Source: an uncultured bacterium
Lineage (GTDB): Bacteria; Pseudomonadota; Alphaproteobacteria; SP197
Direction: 5' to 3'
NCBI GenBank assembly: GCA_938014945.1
Contig: CALLQH010000163.1
Span: 1-22,424, forward strand
DNA length: 22,424 nt
Under the pieces are notes generated by a model. It worked only from the letters and a program-made list of their open reading frames with translations. It was not told where the DNA came from and made no database searches. Positions 1 to 7,874 of this stretch are shown here, one piece after another (position 1 is the first letter of the stretch; the number at the start of each line of letters is the position of its first letter). The position numbers were made by a program, and so were the translations under genes.

Positions 1-1
1 G

Positions 2-343
2 GAGGGATCGGACGGCAGTCTGCTGGTCGATGGCGATATCCTGACCACGGCCTACTGGCATCCCCGCACCGTCCATGTCGAACGCCTGCTCGACACCCAG
101 CGCGGCCGCCTGCTGACGCTGGAGAACCGCTATCTGGGCCGCGATCTGCTGGAGGTCGCCGGGGATCGCCTGACTGCCGTGCGCTACGGCGTCGACGGCG
201 ACCTGACGATGACGCTGTGGTACGGCCCGGAGCGGCAGTGGTGCGGCCTGGCCTTCGATGCGCGCGGCGAGGAGGTGCGTTATCGCGCCGTCGACCGCCT
301 GGATGCGCAGTCCTGGGCGGCCATTGCCGCCATGGCCGGCTGA
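2..343 (+). CDS. DUF6134 family protein, 3' part only
   Basis: The reading frame is open from the window edge to a TGA at 341-343, giving the last 113 residues of a protein whose start lies outside. The visible part is beta-rich with short repeated strands: a TAYWHPRTV stretch, LLDTQRGRLLTL, a VRYGVDGDLTMTLWYGP segment, then W-C-GLAFDARGEEVRYR near the end. This pattern matches, from memory, the C-terminal half of DUF6134 proteins, whose function is unknown and which are often exported. The next gene starts 4 bases after its stop, so it is probably the upstream member of the same operon. No signal peptide or lipobox can be checked because the N terminus is missing. Family call is moderate; function is not inferred. 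Confidence 0.6.
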   Translation, partial: EGSDGSLLVDGDILTTAYWHPRTVHVERLLDTQRGRLLTLENRYLGRDLLEVAGDRLTAVRYGVDGDLTMTLWYGPERQWCGLAFDARGEEVRYRAVDRLDAQSWAAIAAMAG

Positions 344-347
344 CGCC

Positions 348-1118
348 ATGGCCCTGCCGCCTCCCACCACGTCGGGCTGCATCTGGATCACCGGCGCCAG
401 CAGCGGCATCGGCGCAGCCGTGGCGCTGGAACTGTCGCGCCGGGGCTACCGCATCGCCGCGAGCGCGCGTGGCGAGGAGGGGCTCCGGGATCTGGCGTCA
501 CGCGCCGGGCCGGGGCCGGTCAGCTGTTTCCCGCTCGACGTCACGGACCACGATGCGGTGCTCGCCACGGCGCGGGCGATCGAGCAGGCCGACGGGCCGA
601 TCCTGGGCGCCTTGCTCTGCGCCGGCACCTACAAGCCGATCGCGGCCCAGGGGTTCGATGCGCGCGAGGCCGAGAAGCAGATCGCGGTCAATTTCGCCGG
701 CGTCGTACATGCGCTGGAGCCGCTGCTGGAGACGATGCTGGAGCGCGGCCAGGGGCACATTGCCATCGTCGCCTCTCTGACCAGCCGCTTCGGGCTGCCT
801 CGTGCCGGTGTCTATGGCGCGACCAAGGCGGCGCTCGTCAACCTGGCCCAGGCCCTGCGCGCCGAATGCCGGGGGCAGGGGGTGACCGTGCAGGTGATCA
901 ATCCGGGTTTCGTGAAGACGCCGCTGACCGACAAGAACGATTTCCCCATGCCCTTCCTGGTTCCGGCCGAACGGGCGGCGCGCATTGTCGCCGACGGCAT
1001 GGCGGGGAATAGTTTCGAGATCGCGTTTCCCTGGCAGATATCCTGGGCGACAGCCCTGCTGGCGCGGCTGCCGCGCCGCCTTGCCTTCGCGCTGACAAGC
1101 CGCATGGTGGACCGATGA
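348..1118 (+). CDS. Short-chain dehydrogenase/reductase (SDR) family protein
   Basis: This is a 256-residue NAD(P)-dependent oxidoreductase of the classical SDR fold. The cofactor loop is TGASSGIG at residues 15-22. The catalytic set is complete: Asn115 (in VNFAG), Ser143, Tyr156 and Lys160 (YGATK), with the usual 13-residue Ser-Tyr spacing. The NNAG motif is replaced by CAGTY around residue 91, as in several SDR subfamilies. The frame is open further upstream, to 258, but that part overlaps the DUF6134 gene and has no family similarity, so the ATG at 348, 4 bases after the preceding stop, is preferred. There is no clear Shine-Dalgarno, which fits translational coupling. The C-terminal segment after residue 225 is hydrophobic and Arg-rich, suggesting membrane association. 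The substrate is unknown; the neighbours hint at a lipid substrate. Confidence 0.9.
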   Translation: MALPPPTTSGCIWITGASSGIGAAVALELSRRGYRIAASARGEEGLRDLASRAGPGPVSCFPLDVTDHDAVLATARAIEQADGPILGALLCAGTYKPIAAQGFDAREAEKQIAVNFAGVVHALEPLLETMLERGQGHIAIVASLTSRFGLPRAGVYGATKAALVNLAQALRAECRGQGVTVQVINPGFVKTPLTDKNDFPMPFLVPAERAARIVADGMAGNSFEIAFPWQISWATALLARLPRRLAFALTSRMVDR

Positions 1119-1561
1119 GCCGACAGGACAGCCTGCGTGACTATGCCGCCATCTTCTCGGACTTCTCGCCCGGGGCGCTTGCCCGGCTGGATGCGCTGTG
1201 CCGGCCTGACGTGACCTTCCGCGATCCCTTCCACGAGGTAACGGGACTGGAGCCGATGCGGGCGATCTTCGCGGCGATGTTCGACCTGTTCGAGGCGCCG
1301 GCCTTCACCGTGCGCGACTTCGCCCTGGGGGCCGATCACGGCTTCATCCTGTGGACCTTTGACGACGGTGCGCAGCAGGGCGAGCCGATGCGCTTCGACG
1401 GCACCAGCACGCTGACCTTCGATGGCGAAGGCCGGGTTGCCGCTCATGTCGATCACTGGGATGCGGCCGGGGCGATCCACGAGAGGGTGCCGCTGCTGGG
1501 CAGCGCGATACGCCTGGTCAACCGCCGCATCGCGGCAAAGGTGCGCCAGGCCGGCGACTGA
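1115..1561 (+). CDS. SnoaL-like / nuclear transport factor 2 family protein
   Basis: This 148-residue protein has the small cone-shaped NTF2/SnoaL fold pattern. An N-terminal helix pair ends in a CRPDVTFRDPFHEVTG segment typical of the family, followed by GLEPMRAIFAAMFD, a WTFDD strand, a GTSTLTFDGEGRVAAHVDHWD strand pair and a short basic C-terminal tail. Members bind small hydrophobic ligands or act as isomerases or hydrolases; no catalytic residue set can be assigned here. The start overlaps the stop of the SDR gene by 4 bases (ATGA at 1115-1118), so the two are translationally coupled and probably work in the same pathway. The gene ends 2 bases before the convergent DUF3833 gene. Confidence 0.85.
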   Translation: MSRQDSLRDYAAIFSDFSPGALARLDALCRPDVTFRDPFHEVTGLEPMRAIFAAMFDLFEAPAFTVRDFALGADHGFILWTFDDGAQQGEPMRFDGTSTLTFDGEGRVAAHVDHWDAAGAIHERVPLLGSAIRLVNRRIAAKVRQAGD

Positions 1562-1563
1562 GG

Positions 1564-2046
1564 TCAGGCGGCCAGCGGCAGGCGCGCGCGGCGGAAGGCG
1601 ATCACGACCTCGGCCATGCGCAGGCCGAACTTCCGGATCACGGCGCGGCTCAGCAGGGTTTCCTCGTCGGCCATCACCATCAGATCGTCGAAGGCAACGC
1701 GGAAGGTGTGCTTGCCGACCGGCAGCATCAGCTCGTAGCGCCAGGAAAGCGCCGGCCCATCGATCTGGCCGTGGGCGGTGCCCACGACATCGCGCGCCCG
1801 CCCGGCAAGCCCGTCGTCGCTGCACGCGATGGTCCAGATGCGCTGGTCGATGGCGCCGTCATCGAACAGGAAGGATTCATCGAGCACCAGTTCGTTGCCG
1901 CTGACGCGGCCCTCGATCGACACCGTGAAGCGGCGCAGGGCGCGGCCGCGGCGGTCGATCACCATGCCCCAGGCCTGCGTCCGGCCCTCGAAGAAGCCGC
2001 GGACATCCAGCCTGGCCGGGAAGGCGGCGGGTACTGTCCCGTTCAT
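1564..2046 (-). CDS. DUF3833 family protein
   Basis: This 160-residue protein is recognisable as DUF3833 by an N-terminal FFEGRTQAWGMVIDRRG segment, FTVSIEGRVSGNELVLDESFLFDDG, an RIWTI strand, and the late WRYELMLPVGKHTFRVAFDDLMV motif. The fold is a lipocalin-like beta barrel by family knowledge; the biochemical role is unknown. Some members are lipoproteins, but I see no signal peptide or lipobox with the chosen start. The frame extends further upstream inside the methyltransferase gene; the ATG at 2046 is preferred because it overlaps the stop of that gene in an ATGA and begins where family similarity begins. Genes of this family commonly sit beside CFA-type methyltransferases in proteobacteria, so a joint role in lipid modification is a reasonable inference. 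Confidence 0.85.
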   Translation of the reverse strand: MNGTVPAAFPARLDVRGFFEGRTQAWGMVIDRRGRALRRFTVSIEGRVSGNELVLDESFLFDDGAIDQRIWTIACSDDGLAGRARDVVGTAHGQIDGPALSWRYELMLPVGKHTFRVAFDDLMVMADEETLLSRAVIRKFGLRMAEVVIAFRRARLPLAA

Positions 2047-3254
2047 GGCCGGTCGAAGGCAAAGAGGCGCACGTCGATGCGCCCGATGTCGAAGCCGACC
2101 GCGCAATAGGCGAGATAGTAGCGCCACATGCGCCGGAAACGCTCGTCGAAGCCCTGTTCTCGAATCTCCGGCCAGGCGGCTTCGAAGGCTGTCTTCCAGC
2201 GGCGCAGGGTGCGGGCGTAGTCGGCACCGAAGCCGACGTCGTCACGGGGATGGAGGCCCGCGCCGATCATCACGGCGGCGACGCGCTGGGGGCTCGGCAG
2301 CATGCCGCCGGGGAAGATGTAGGTCTGGATGAAATCGGCCCGGCTGCGGTAGGCCTCGAAGTGGTCCTCGTCGATGGTGATGACCTGGAGCACGGCCCTG
2401 CCGCCGGGGTTCAGCCGGTCGCGGATGGTCGCGGCGTAGCCGGGCCAGAAGCGCTCGCCCACGGCCTCCATCATCTCGATGGAAACGATGCGGTCGAAGC
2501 TGCCGGTGACATCGCGGTAGTCGACCAGTTCGACCGCGATGCGGTCCTGCAGCCCCGCGTCGGCGACGCGCCGGGTGGCATGCGCGTGCTGGGCCGCAGA
2601 GATGGTGATGGCGGTGACGCGGCAGCCGCGTTCGCGGGCCGCCCACAGGGCAAAACCGCCCCAGCCGCAACCGATTTCGAGCACACGATGGCCCGGCCGC
2701 AGGTCGGCCATGTCGGCGATCTGCGCGAACTTGGCGTTCTGCGCCTCCTCCAGGGAGCGCTCGGGATGGCCGCCGAACCAGGCGGCCGAATAGGTCATGG
2801 TCGGGTCGAGCCAGGATTCGTAGAAGCGGTTCCCCAGGTCGTAGTGGCGGTGGATGTTGCGCCGCGATCCGGCCCGCGTGTTCGGGCGCAGGCGGTGGAG
2901 CAGGGCGGCGATCCGCACCGCCGGGCCGCTTTCCAGGGTGGGGGCGAGCAGGCTTTCGTTGGCCAGTCCCCAATGGAGCAGGGTCTCCAGGTCGGGCGTG
3001 TCGCAGTCGCCGTCGATGTAGGCGGTGGCAAAGCCGAGGTCGCCGCCGCTCCACAGGCGCCAGAGCAGGCGCGGCGAGTGCACGCGCACGGCGGCCTGTG
3101 GGCCGTCTTCCTGGCCGCCGACACGGCAGGCGCGACCGTCGGACAGGGCGATGTCGATGGTCCCGAAACGGGCGCGTCGCGCCACCCGTTGCAGGAGGCT
3201 GGCCCAGAGGCCTGTCTGGCGAGCGGCAGGGGCCGCAGAGCTGCTGATCGTCAT
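2043..3254 (-). CDS. Cyclopropane-fatty-acyl-phospholipid synthase family methyltransferase
   Basis: This 403-residue S-adenosylmethionine-dependent methyltransferase belongs to the CFA/mycolic acid synthase family, whose members modify acyl-chain double bonds in membrane phospholipids. The SAM-binding glycine motif VLEIGCGWGG is at residues 191-200. Family blocks HYDLGN (about 137-142), MTYS (153-156), EAVGERFW (263-270), YIFPGGMLPS (312-321) and the C-terminal YYLAYCAVGF (379-388) are all present. Glu263 and Tyr346 match conserved active-site residues of E. coli CFA synthase. The Cys after MTYS is Ala157, and the His of the HTIG motif is Ile292 (reads ITID), so two bicarbonate-binding positions differ. 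The frame stays open to 3314, but that extension runs into a hairpin; Met at 3254 starts at the expected family N terminus. The product may not be a cyclopropane. Confidence 0.85.
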   Translation of the reverse strand: MTISSSAAPAARQTGLWASLLQRVARRARFGTIDIALSDGRACRVGGQEDGPQAAVRVHSPRLLWRLWSGGDLGFATAYIDGDCDTPDLETLLHWGLANESLLAPTLESGPAVRIAALLHRLRPNTRAGSRRNIHRHYDLGNRFYESWLDPTMTYSAAWFGGHPERSLEEAQNAKFAQIADMADLRPGHRVLEIGCGWGGFALWAARERGCRVTAITISAAQHAHATRRVADAGLQDRIAVELVDYRDVTGSFDRIVSIEMMEAVGERFWPGYAATIRDRLNPGGRAVLQVITIDEDHFEAYRSRADFIQTYIFPGGMLPSPQRVAAVMIGAGLHPRDDVGFGADYARTLRRWKTAFEAAWPEIREQGFDERFRRMWRYYLAYCAVGFDIGRIDVRLFAFDRP

Positions 3255-3289
3255 GGGCCGTTCTACGCAGGCCGATGGCGATTGGATGA

Positions 3290-3328
3290 CCCGAAAGGAA
3301 CGCGGCATCGGCACCGTTTCCTTTCGGG
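3290..3328 (-). terminator. Perfect 11-bp hairpin after the GOGAT-like operon
   Basis: Arms CCCGAAAGGAA (3290-3300) and TTCCTTTCGGG (3318-3328) are exact reverse complements with a 17-base loop. On the - strand the hairpin begins 10 bases after the stop of the flavoprotein gene and 36 bases before the start of the methyltransferase gene. No T-run follows, so it is not a textbook intrinsic terminator. It may be a 3' stabilising stem, an attenuating stem between two - strand units, or a terminator working without U-tract. Confidence 0.5.
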
Positions 3329-3337
3329 CCGGATGGC

Positions 3338-5875
3338 TCAGGTGGTGCCGGCCAGAGGCAGGCCCGTGGCGGCGGCCGTGGCGCGGGTCAGGGCCCGGAT
3401 ATCCTCGGGCTCCAGGTTGTGCAGGTTGGTCTTGCCGGTGCAGCGCGCCATCATCGAGGCCTCGCCTGCAGCGGCCTTGAGGATGTTGGCGACAGCCTCG
3501 GCGCGTTCGTCCTCGCTGCGGTCGGGGGCAAAGAGCAGTTCGTGGCCGTTCTGGATCTCGCCGCCCACGGCCAGGGCCAGGGTCATGCCGAAGACCACGG
3601 CCTTGCAGCCCAGTGCGATGGCCTTGGCAGCATCGGTGCCCGAACGCACGCCGCCGTACCAGATGATGTCGATTTCCTCCTCACGGTTGAGGCGGCGCAG
3701 GATGGTGATGGCATCGCGCAGCATGGTGAGGTCGGGGGCGCCGCCAAGCTCCGGCCAGTCGGTGCCGACCGTGGCGTTGCCGTTCAGCAGCAGGACATCG
3801 AACTTGTTTTCCAGGCCGAAGACGATGGCCTCTTCCAGCGCCTCGTGGTGGGCGACCGACAGGCCCAGAAGCTGGTCCTCGTGCAGGCGCCTGGCGTCGG
3901 CGGGCGCCGCAAAACGCGGGCCCACGACATGGATGAGGCCGGCGGCATCGGCCGAAGGCGCGATCTGGCCGGGCATGACGAGCTGCAGCCAGGGCACGTC
4001 CTTGCCCAGGGGCTGCAGGCCGATGTAGCCCGCCGCGCCGTGGGCCAGGCCCTTGGCGACACCGGCCTTCACCGCGGCAGGCGCGTTGTCGAAGCCGGCG
4101 GCGAAGAAGGGCTGTTCCAGCTCCATGCGGCCCATGCCGAGATCGGTGTTGATGGCGCAGGCCTCGCGGTAGGGATCGATGACCAGGCGCGAGAGGTTGG
4201 CCGGCAGGAAGACGAGGTCGTCGAGGGTGGCCGGGCGCACCTCGGGGAAGGGGTTCTCGCGCGGCCGCAGGCGCTTGGCGAGCATGCGGGCCTGGCGCTG
4301 GACGTCCTCCTTCGGCATGCGGGCCATCAGGAAGATGTCCTCACGGTTCTGCACGGAGTAGTCCGAGGAGCCGGTCTCGGCGTCGCAGCGGTAGCAGCGG
4401 GCGGCCTCGTCGCGGGCCTCGTCCCAGGTGTAGGTCGATTCGATCTCGGGGAACTCCACCGGGTTTTCGCCGACACCGTGGAAATCCGGGTGGTGCAGGG
4501 GGATCTGCTCCCAGCGTGTGTCCTGGGCGACCGGCACGCGGCGGGTGCGCCAGGGCGTGCGGTAGGGCACGGGCTTGTCGTTGCCTTCGAGGAAGGCCTT
4601 CACGTAATAGGCGACGCGCTGGCCGTGGCTCATGGCCATGACGATGGTCGAGCCGCCGAAGGCGCCGTCGCCCGCGGCGAAGACCTTGGGGTCGCTGGTC
4701 CGCATGCCGTCCCATTCCGTGGCGACGCGGTCGCCTGCCATCATGCCGCGGCCTTCGAGGTCCTCGTTGGCGCCGTACTGGCCGACGGCGGCGATCACCA
4801 TGCCGCAGGCGTGGTCGTGTTCGCTGCCCTCCAGGACGATGGGGCGGCGGCGGCCGTCGGCATCGGGCTCGCCCGCGCCGGTCTTCACGCAGCGCAGCAG
4901 CAGGCTGTCGTCGCCCTGCGGGATCACGGCGACCTGCTGGGTGTTGTAGATGAACTCGATGCCTTCCTCGACGGCGCCCTGCAGCTCGATCTTGCGGGCT
5001 GGAATCTCGTCCGGGCCGCGGCGGTAGATGACCTTGACCTTCTCGCAGCCGGGCAGGCGCAGGGCGGCGCGGCAGGCGTCCATGGCGACGTCGCCGCCGC
5101 CGATGACGACCACTTCCTTCGGCATCTGGGGGCGCTCGCCGCCGTTGATGCGGCGCAGGAACTCCACGCCGTCGACGACGCGGGGATCGTTTTCACCCGG
5201 GATGCCCATCTTCTTGCCCCACCAGGAGCCGATGGTCAGCACCACCGCGTCGTGGCGGCGCTTGAGCTCGTCCAGGGAAACATCGCGGCCGAGCGCGGTG
5301 TTGGTGTGGATGGTAAGGCCGGGGCAGCGCTTCTGCAGGCGCTCCATGTCCTCGCCGATGATGTTCTGGGGCAGGCGGAAGGCCGGGATGCCCCAGATCA
5401 TCATGCCGCCGGGCTTGTCGGTCATCTCGTAGACATCGACCTTGAAGCCGGCGACCGCCAGATCGTGGGCGGCGACCAGGCCCGCGGGGCCGGCGCCGAC
5501 GATGCCGATGCTCTGCTCGCGGGACTGCGCGGCCGGCTTGGGCGTCCAGGTGGCGCCCAGGCGGTCCATGACGAAACGCTTCAGGTTGCGGATCTGCAGG
5601 GCGCCGTCGCTTGCCTCGCGGCGGCAGGCGGGCTCGCAGGGGGCATCGCAAACGCGGCCGCAGATGGAGCTGAACGGGTTGGTCGCGGTGATCGCCTCGA
5701 AGGCTTCCTCGAACTTGCCCGCCCAGATGTAGCCGATGTAGGAGGGCGCGTCGGTGCCCACCGGACAGGCGATCTGGCAGGGTGCCGGGACGTAGTGCTT
5801 GTCCGAGGTGTCGTCGGCAAGCTCCTTGGGCATCAGGTTGGCGTCCGCGCCGATCCGTGCGGTATCCATGGTCAT
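3338..5875 (-). CDS. GltD-type FAD/NAD(P)H oxidoreductase fused to a second glutamate-synthase FMN-barrel domain
   Basis: This is an 845-residue, two-part protein. Residues about 25-110 form the GltD-like 4Fe-4S domain, with cysteines at 33, 37, 72, 76, 80 and 84. Residues about 121-500 form the FAD/NAD(P)H domain: dinucleotide motif GAGPAG at 127-132, second motif GGGDVA at 259-264, and AGDG at 401-404. Residues about 545-845 resemble the FMN-binding TIM barrel of glutamate synthase (LVFLPANLSRLVIDPYRE at 554-571; IIWYGGVRSGTDAAKAIALG at 737-756) but lack the 3Fe-4S cysteines. The likely role is to pass electrons from NAD(P)H to the FMN enzyme encoded just upstream. A GAGGAAA ribosome site lies 2-5 bases before the start; Met3 is an alternative start. 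It is 46 bases from the upstream gene and in the same operon. Exact substrate unknown. Confidence 0.85.
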   Translation of the reverse strand: MTMDTARIGADANLMPKELADDTSDKHYVPAPCQIACPVGTDAPSYIGYIWAGKFEEAFEAITATNPFSSICGRVCDAPCEPACRREASDGALQIRNLKRFVMDRLGATWTPKPAAQSREQSIGIVGAGPAGLVAAHDLAVAGFKVDVYEMTDKPGGMMIWGIPAFRLPQNIIGEDMERLQKRCPGLTIHTNTALGRDVSLDELKRRHDAVVLTIGSWWGKKMGIPGENDPRVVDGVEFLRRINGGERPQMPKEVVVIGGGDVAMDACRAALRLPGCEKVKVIYRRGPDEIPARKIELQGAVEEGIEFIYNTQQVAVIPQGDDSLLLRCVKTGAGEPDADGRRRPIVLEGSEHDHACGMVIAAVGQYGANEDLEGRGMMAGDRVATEWDGMRTSDPKVFAAGDGAFGGSTIVMAMSHGQRVAYYVKAFLEGNDKPVPYRTPWRTRRVPVAQDTRWEQIPLHHPDFHGVGENPVEFPEIESTYTWDEARDEAARCYRCDAETGSSDYSVQNREDIFLMARMPKEDVQRQARMLAKRLRPRENPFPEVRPATLDDLVFLPANLSRLVIDPYREACAINTDLGMGRMELEQPFFAAGFDNAPAAVKAGVAKGLAHGAAGYIGLQPLGKDVPWLQLVMPGQIAPSADAAGLIHVVGPRFAAPADARRLHEDQLLGLSVAHHEALEEAIVFGLENKFDVLLLNGNATVGTDWPELGGAPDLTMLRDAITILRRLNREEEIDIIWYGGVRSGTDAAKAIALGCKAVVFGMTLALAVGGEIQNGHELLFAPDRSEDERAEAVANILKAAAGEASMMARCTGKTNLHNLEPEDIRALTRATAAATGLPLAGTT

Positions 5876-5921
5876 CGTTTCCTCGTCATCGGGCGTCGTG
5901 CCCGGTCACGTCAAAGGGGTG

Positions 5922-7874
5922 TCAGCCGGCGGCCTGGAAGAGATCGACGTTGCGGCGGTCGGGCTCGTAGGGCAGGCCGGTGATCTCGGCGGCCTCGGGC
6001 GTGAGCGCCACGAGGTCGTCGCGCGAGAGCTGCTTGACGTCCTTGTGGCCCAGCGCCTTGGTGATTGCGGCGATCTGCCAGCGCACGCTCTCGAGGAACG
6101 TGTAGATGTGCTGGGCCTCGACCTTGGCCTTGTAACGCTTCTCGTGTTCGGGATCCTGGGTCGCGATGCCGGTGACGCACTGGCCGACATGGCACTGCAT
6201 GCAGGCGATGCAGCCGCCGGCGATGATCGCCGAGGTGCCGAGCGCAATGGCGTCGGCACCCAGGGCCAGGCCCTTCACGGCGTCGACGCCGTCACGGATG
6301 CCGCCCATCAGGACGATCTCGATGTCCTGGCGGCGCCCGATCGAGGCAAGGGCGCGCTCGGCCTCGCAGATCGCCGACAGGGTCGGGATGCCGACGTATT
6401 CCATGACCTCGGCGCCGCCGGCGCCGGTCGAACCCTGCATGCCGTCCAGCTCGACGAAGTCGAAGCCGTCCTTCACCGCGATCTTGATGTCGTCGCGGAT
6501 GCGGCCCGCGCCGAGCTTGACGGACACGGGCAGGCGGTAGCCGGTCGCCTCGCGCAGTTCCTCGATCTTGATGACCAGATCGTCGGCACCCAGGATGTCG
6601 GGGTGGCGCGACGGGCTGCGCAGGTCGATGCCCGCGGGAATGCCGCGGATCTCGGCCAGTTCCTTGGTCACCTTCTTGGCCATGAGCTGGCCGCCGAAGC
6701 CCGGCTTGGCGCCCTGGGAGATATAGATCTCCAGACCGTCGGCGCGGTTCATGTCGTGGATGTTCCAGCCCAGGCGGCCGCCCAGCATCTGGAAGATGAG
6801 CTGCTTGGCCGCATCGCGCTGGGCGTCAGACATGCCGCCCTCGCCGGTGTTCTCGGCGATGCCGGCCATGCCGGAGGCAATGGCGATGGCCTGCTTGGCC
6901 GAGCGCGAGAGCGCGCCATAGCTCATGGGTGCGATCATCACGGGCATGGTGAGCGTCAGCGGCTTGGCGCCGTGGAGACCGCCGATCAGGGTCTTCATCT
7001 CGACGTCGCCGACGGGATCGTCGCCGATGCTTGCGGCGGTGATGTCCTTGCGGAAGGCGATGTCGGTGAGGTGAGGCACCGCACGCGCGCCGCCGTAGCC
7101 GCGCACGCGGTAACGGCCGATCTGCGACTTGATATAGACGTCCTCCTGGACCTTCTGGTTCCAGTAGTCGCTCTGGCCCGAGAAGGTGAAGAAGGGGATC
7201 GAGCGCACGGGCGTCTCGCTGGTGCCGTAACGCAGCTTCTTGCCGGCGTTGACGACCTTCTGGAAGGAACCCTTGAAGGGAATCTCGTAGCGGTCGAGGA
7301 AGGCGCGGATGTCGTCGATCTCGGCCTGCTCGGTGTCGGTGAGCATGGCGTCCGAACCGAGCGAGTTGAGCGGGCCGCCGAGGAAGATCTCGCCGCCCGA
7401 CATGTCCTCGCCCAGCCGCTCGCCGGAATCGCCCAGGATGATGATGCGGCCGCCGTACATCATGTAGCCGGCCATGAAGTTGGCATTGCCGGCACACAGC
7501 AGCGTGCCCTTTTTCATCACCTGGCCGGCGCGCGAACCGACGTTGCCCTTCACGACGATCTCGGCGCCGCGAATGGCCACGCCCGCGATGGCGCCGGCGT
7601 TGCCGCCGACGACCACGGAGCCGTTGTACATGTTGTCGCCCAGGCCCCAGCCGACGTTGCGCTCGACGATGAAGTTCGCCTTGTCCGAAAGGCCCGCACA
7701 GAAGTAGCCCGCCGAACCCCTCACCGTGACCTTCACGGGATGGATCAGGCCGACGCCGATGTGGTGGCGCGCGTCGGGGTTCAGGACCTCGATGTCGTGG
7801 CCGGCGGCGCCGGCGGCGCGGATCTGCTCGTTGCCCTCGCGGACGGAGACCTGGCTCAGGTCGATCGTGACCAT
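5922..7874 (-). CDS. Glutamate synthase large-subunit-like protein: GXGXG domain followed by FMN-binding synthase domain
   Basis: This 650-residue protein starts with a GXGXG beta-helix (about 35-170, repeated glycine-rich rungs such as GNAGAIAGVAIRGAEIVVKGNVG) and continues with the FMN-binding synthase barrel (about 225-640). Barrel landmarks are PMSYGALSRSAKQAI, the GEGG loop near 345, GAKPGFGGQL (388-397), KLGAGRIRDDIKIA, ELDGMQGSTGAGG and MGGIRDGVDAVKGLALGAD. Cys555, Cys561 and Cys566 match the 3Fe-4S ligand spacing of GltB, so the redox centre seems intact. The domain order is reversed relative to GltB, and the amidotransferase and central domains are missing; the amidotransferase is the separate gene just upstream. 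The start overlaps that gene by 19 bases. Inferred reaction: transfer of ammonia to a 2-oxo acid, forming glutamate or a derivative. N-methylglutamate-synthase-like activity is an alternative. Confidence 0.88.
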   Translation of the reverse strand: MVTIDLSQVSVREGNEQIRAAGAAGHDIEVLNPDARHHIGVGLIHPVKVTVRGSAGYFCAGLSDKANFIVERNVGWGLGDNMYNGSVVVGGNAGAIAGVAIRGAEIVVKGNVGSRAGQVMKKGTLLCAGNANFMAGYMMYGGRIIILGDSGERLGEDMSGGEIFLGGPLNSLGSDAMLTDTEQAEIDDIRAFLDRYEIPFKGSFQKVVNAGKKLRYGTSETPVRSIPFFTFSGQSDYWNQKVQEDVYIKSQIGRYRVRGYGGARAVPHLTDIAFRKDITAASIGDDPVGDVEMKTLIGGLHGAKPLTLTMPVMIAPMSYGALSRSAKQAIAIASGMAGIAENTGEGGMSDAQRDAAKQLIFQMLGGRLGWNIHDMNRADGLEIYISQGAKPGFGGQLMAKKVTKELAEIRGIPAGIDLRSPSRHPDILGADDLVIKIEELREATGYRLPVSVKLGAGRIRDDIKIAVKDGFDFVELDGMQGSTGAGGAEVMEYVGIPTLSAICEAERALASIGRRQDIEIVLMGGIRDGVDAVKGLALGADAIALGTSAIIAGGCIACMQCHVGQCVTGIATQDPEHEKRYKAKVEAQHIYTFLESVRWQIAAITKALGHKDVKQLSRDDLVALTPEAAEITGLPYEPDRRNVDLFQAAG

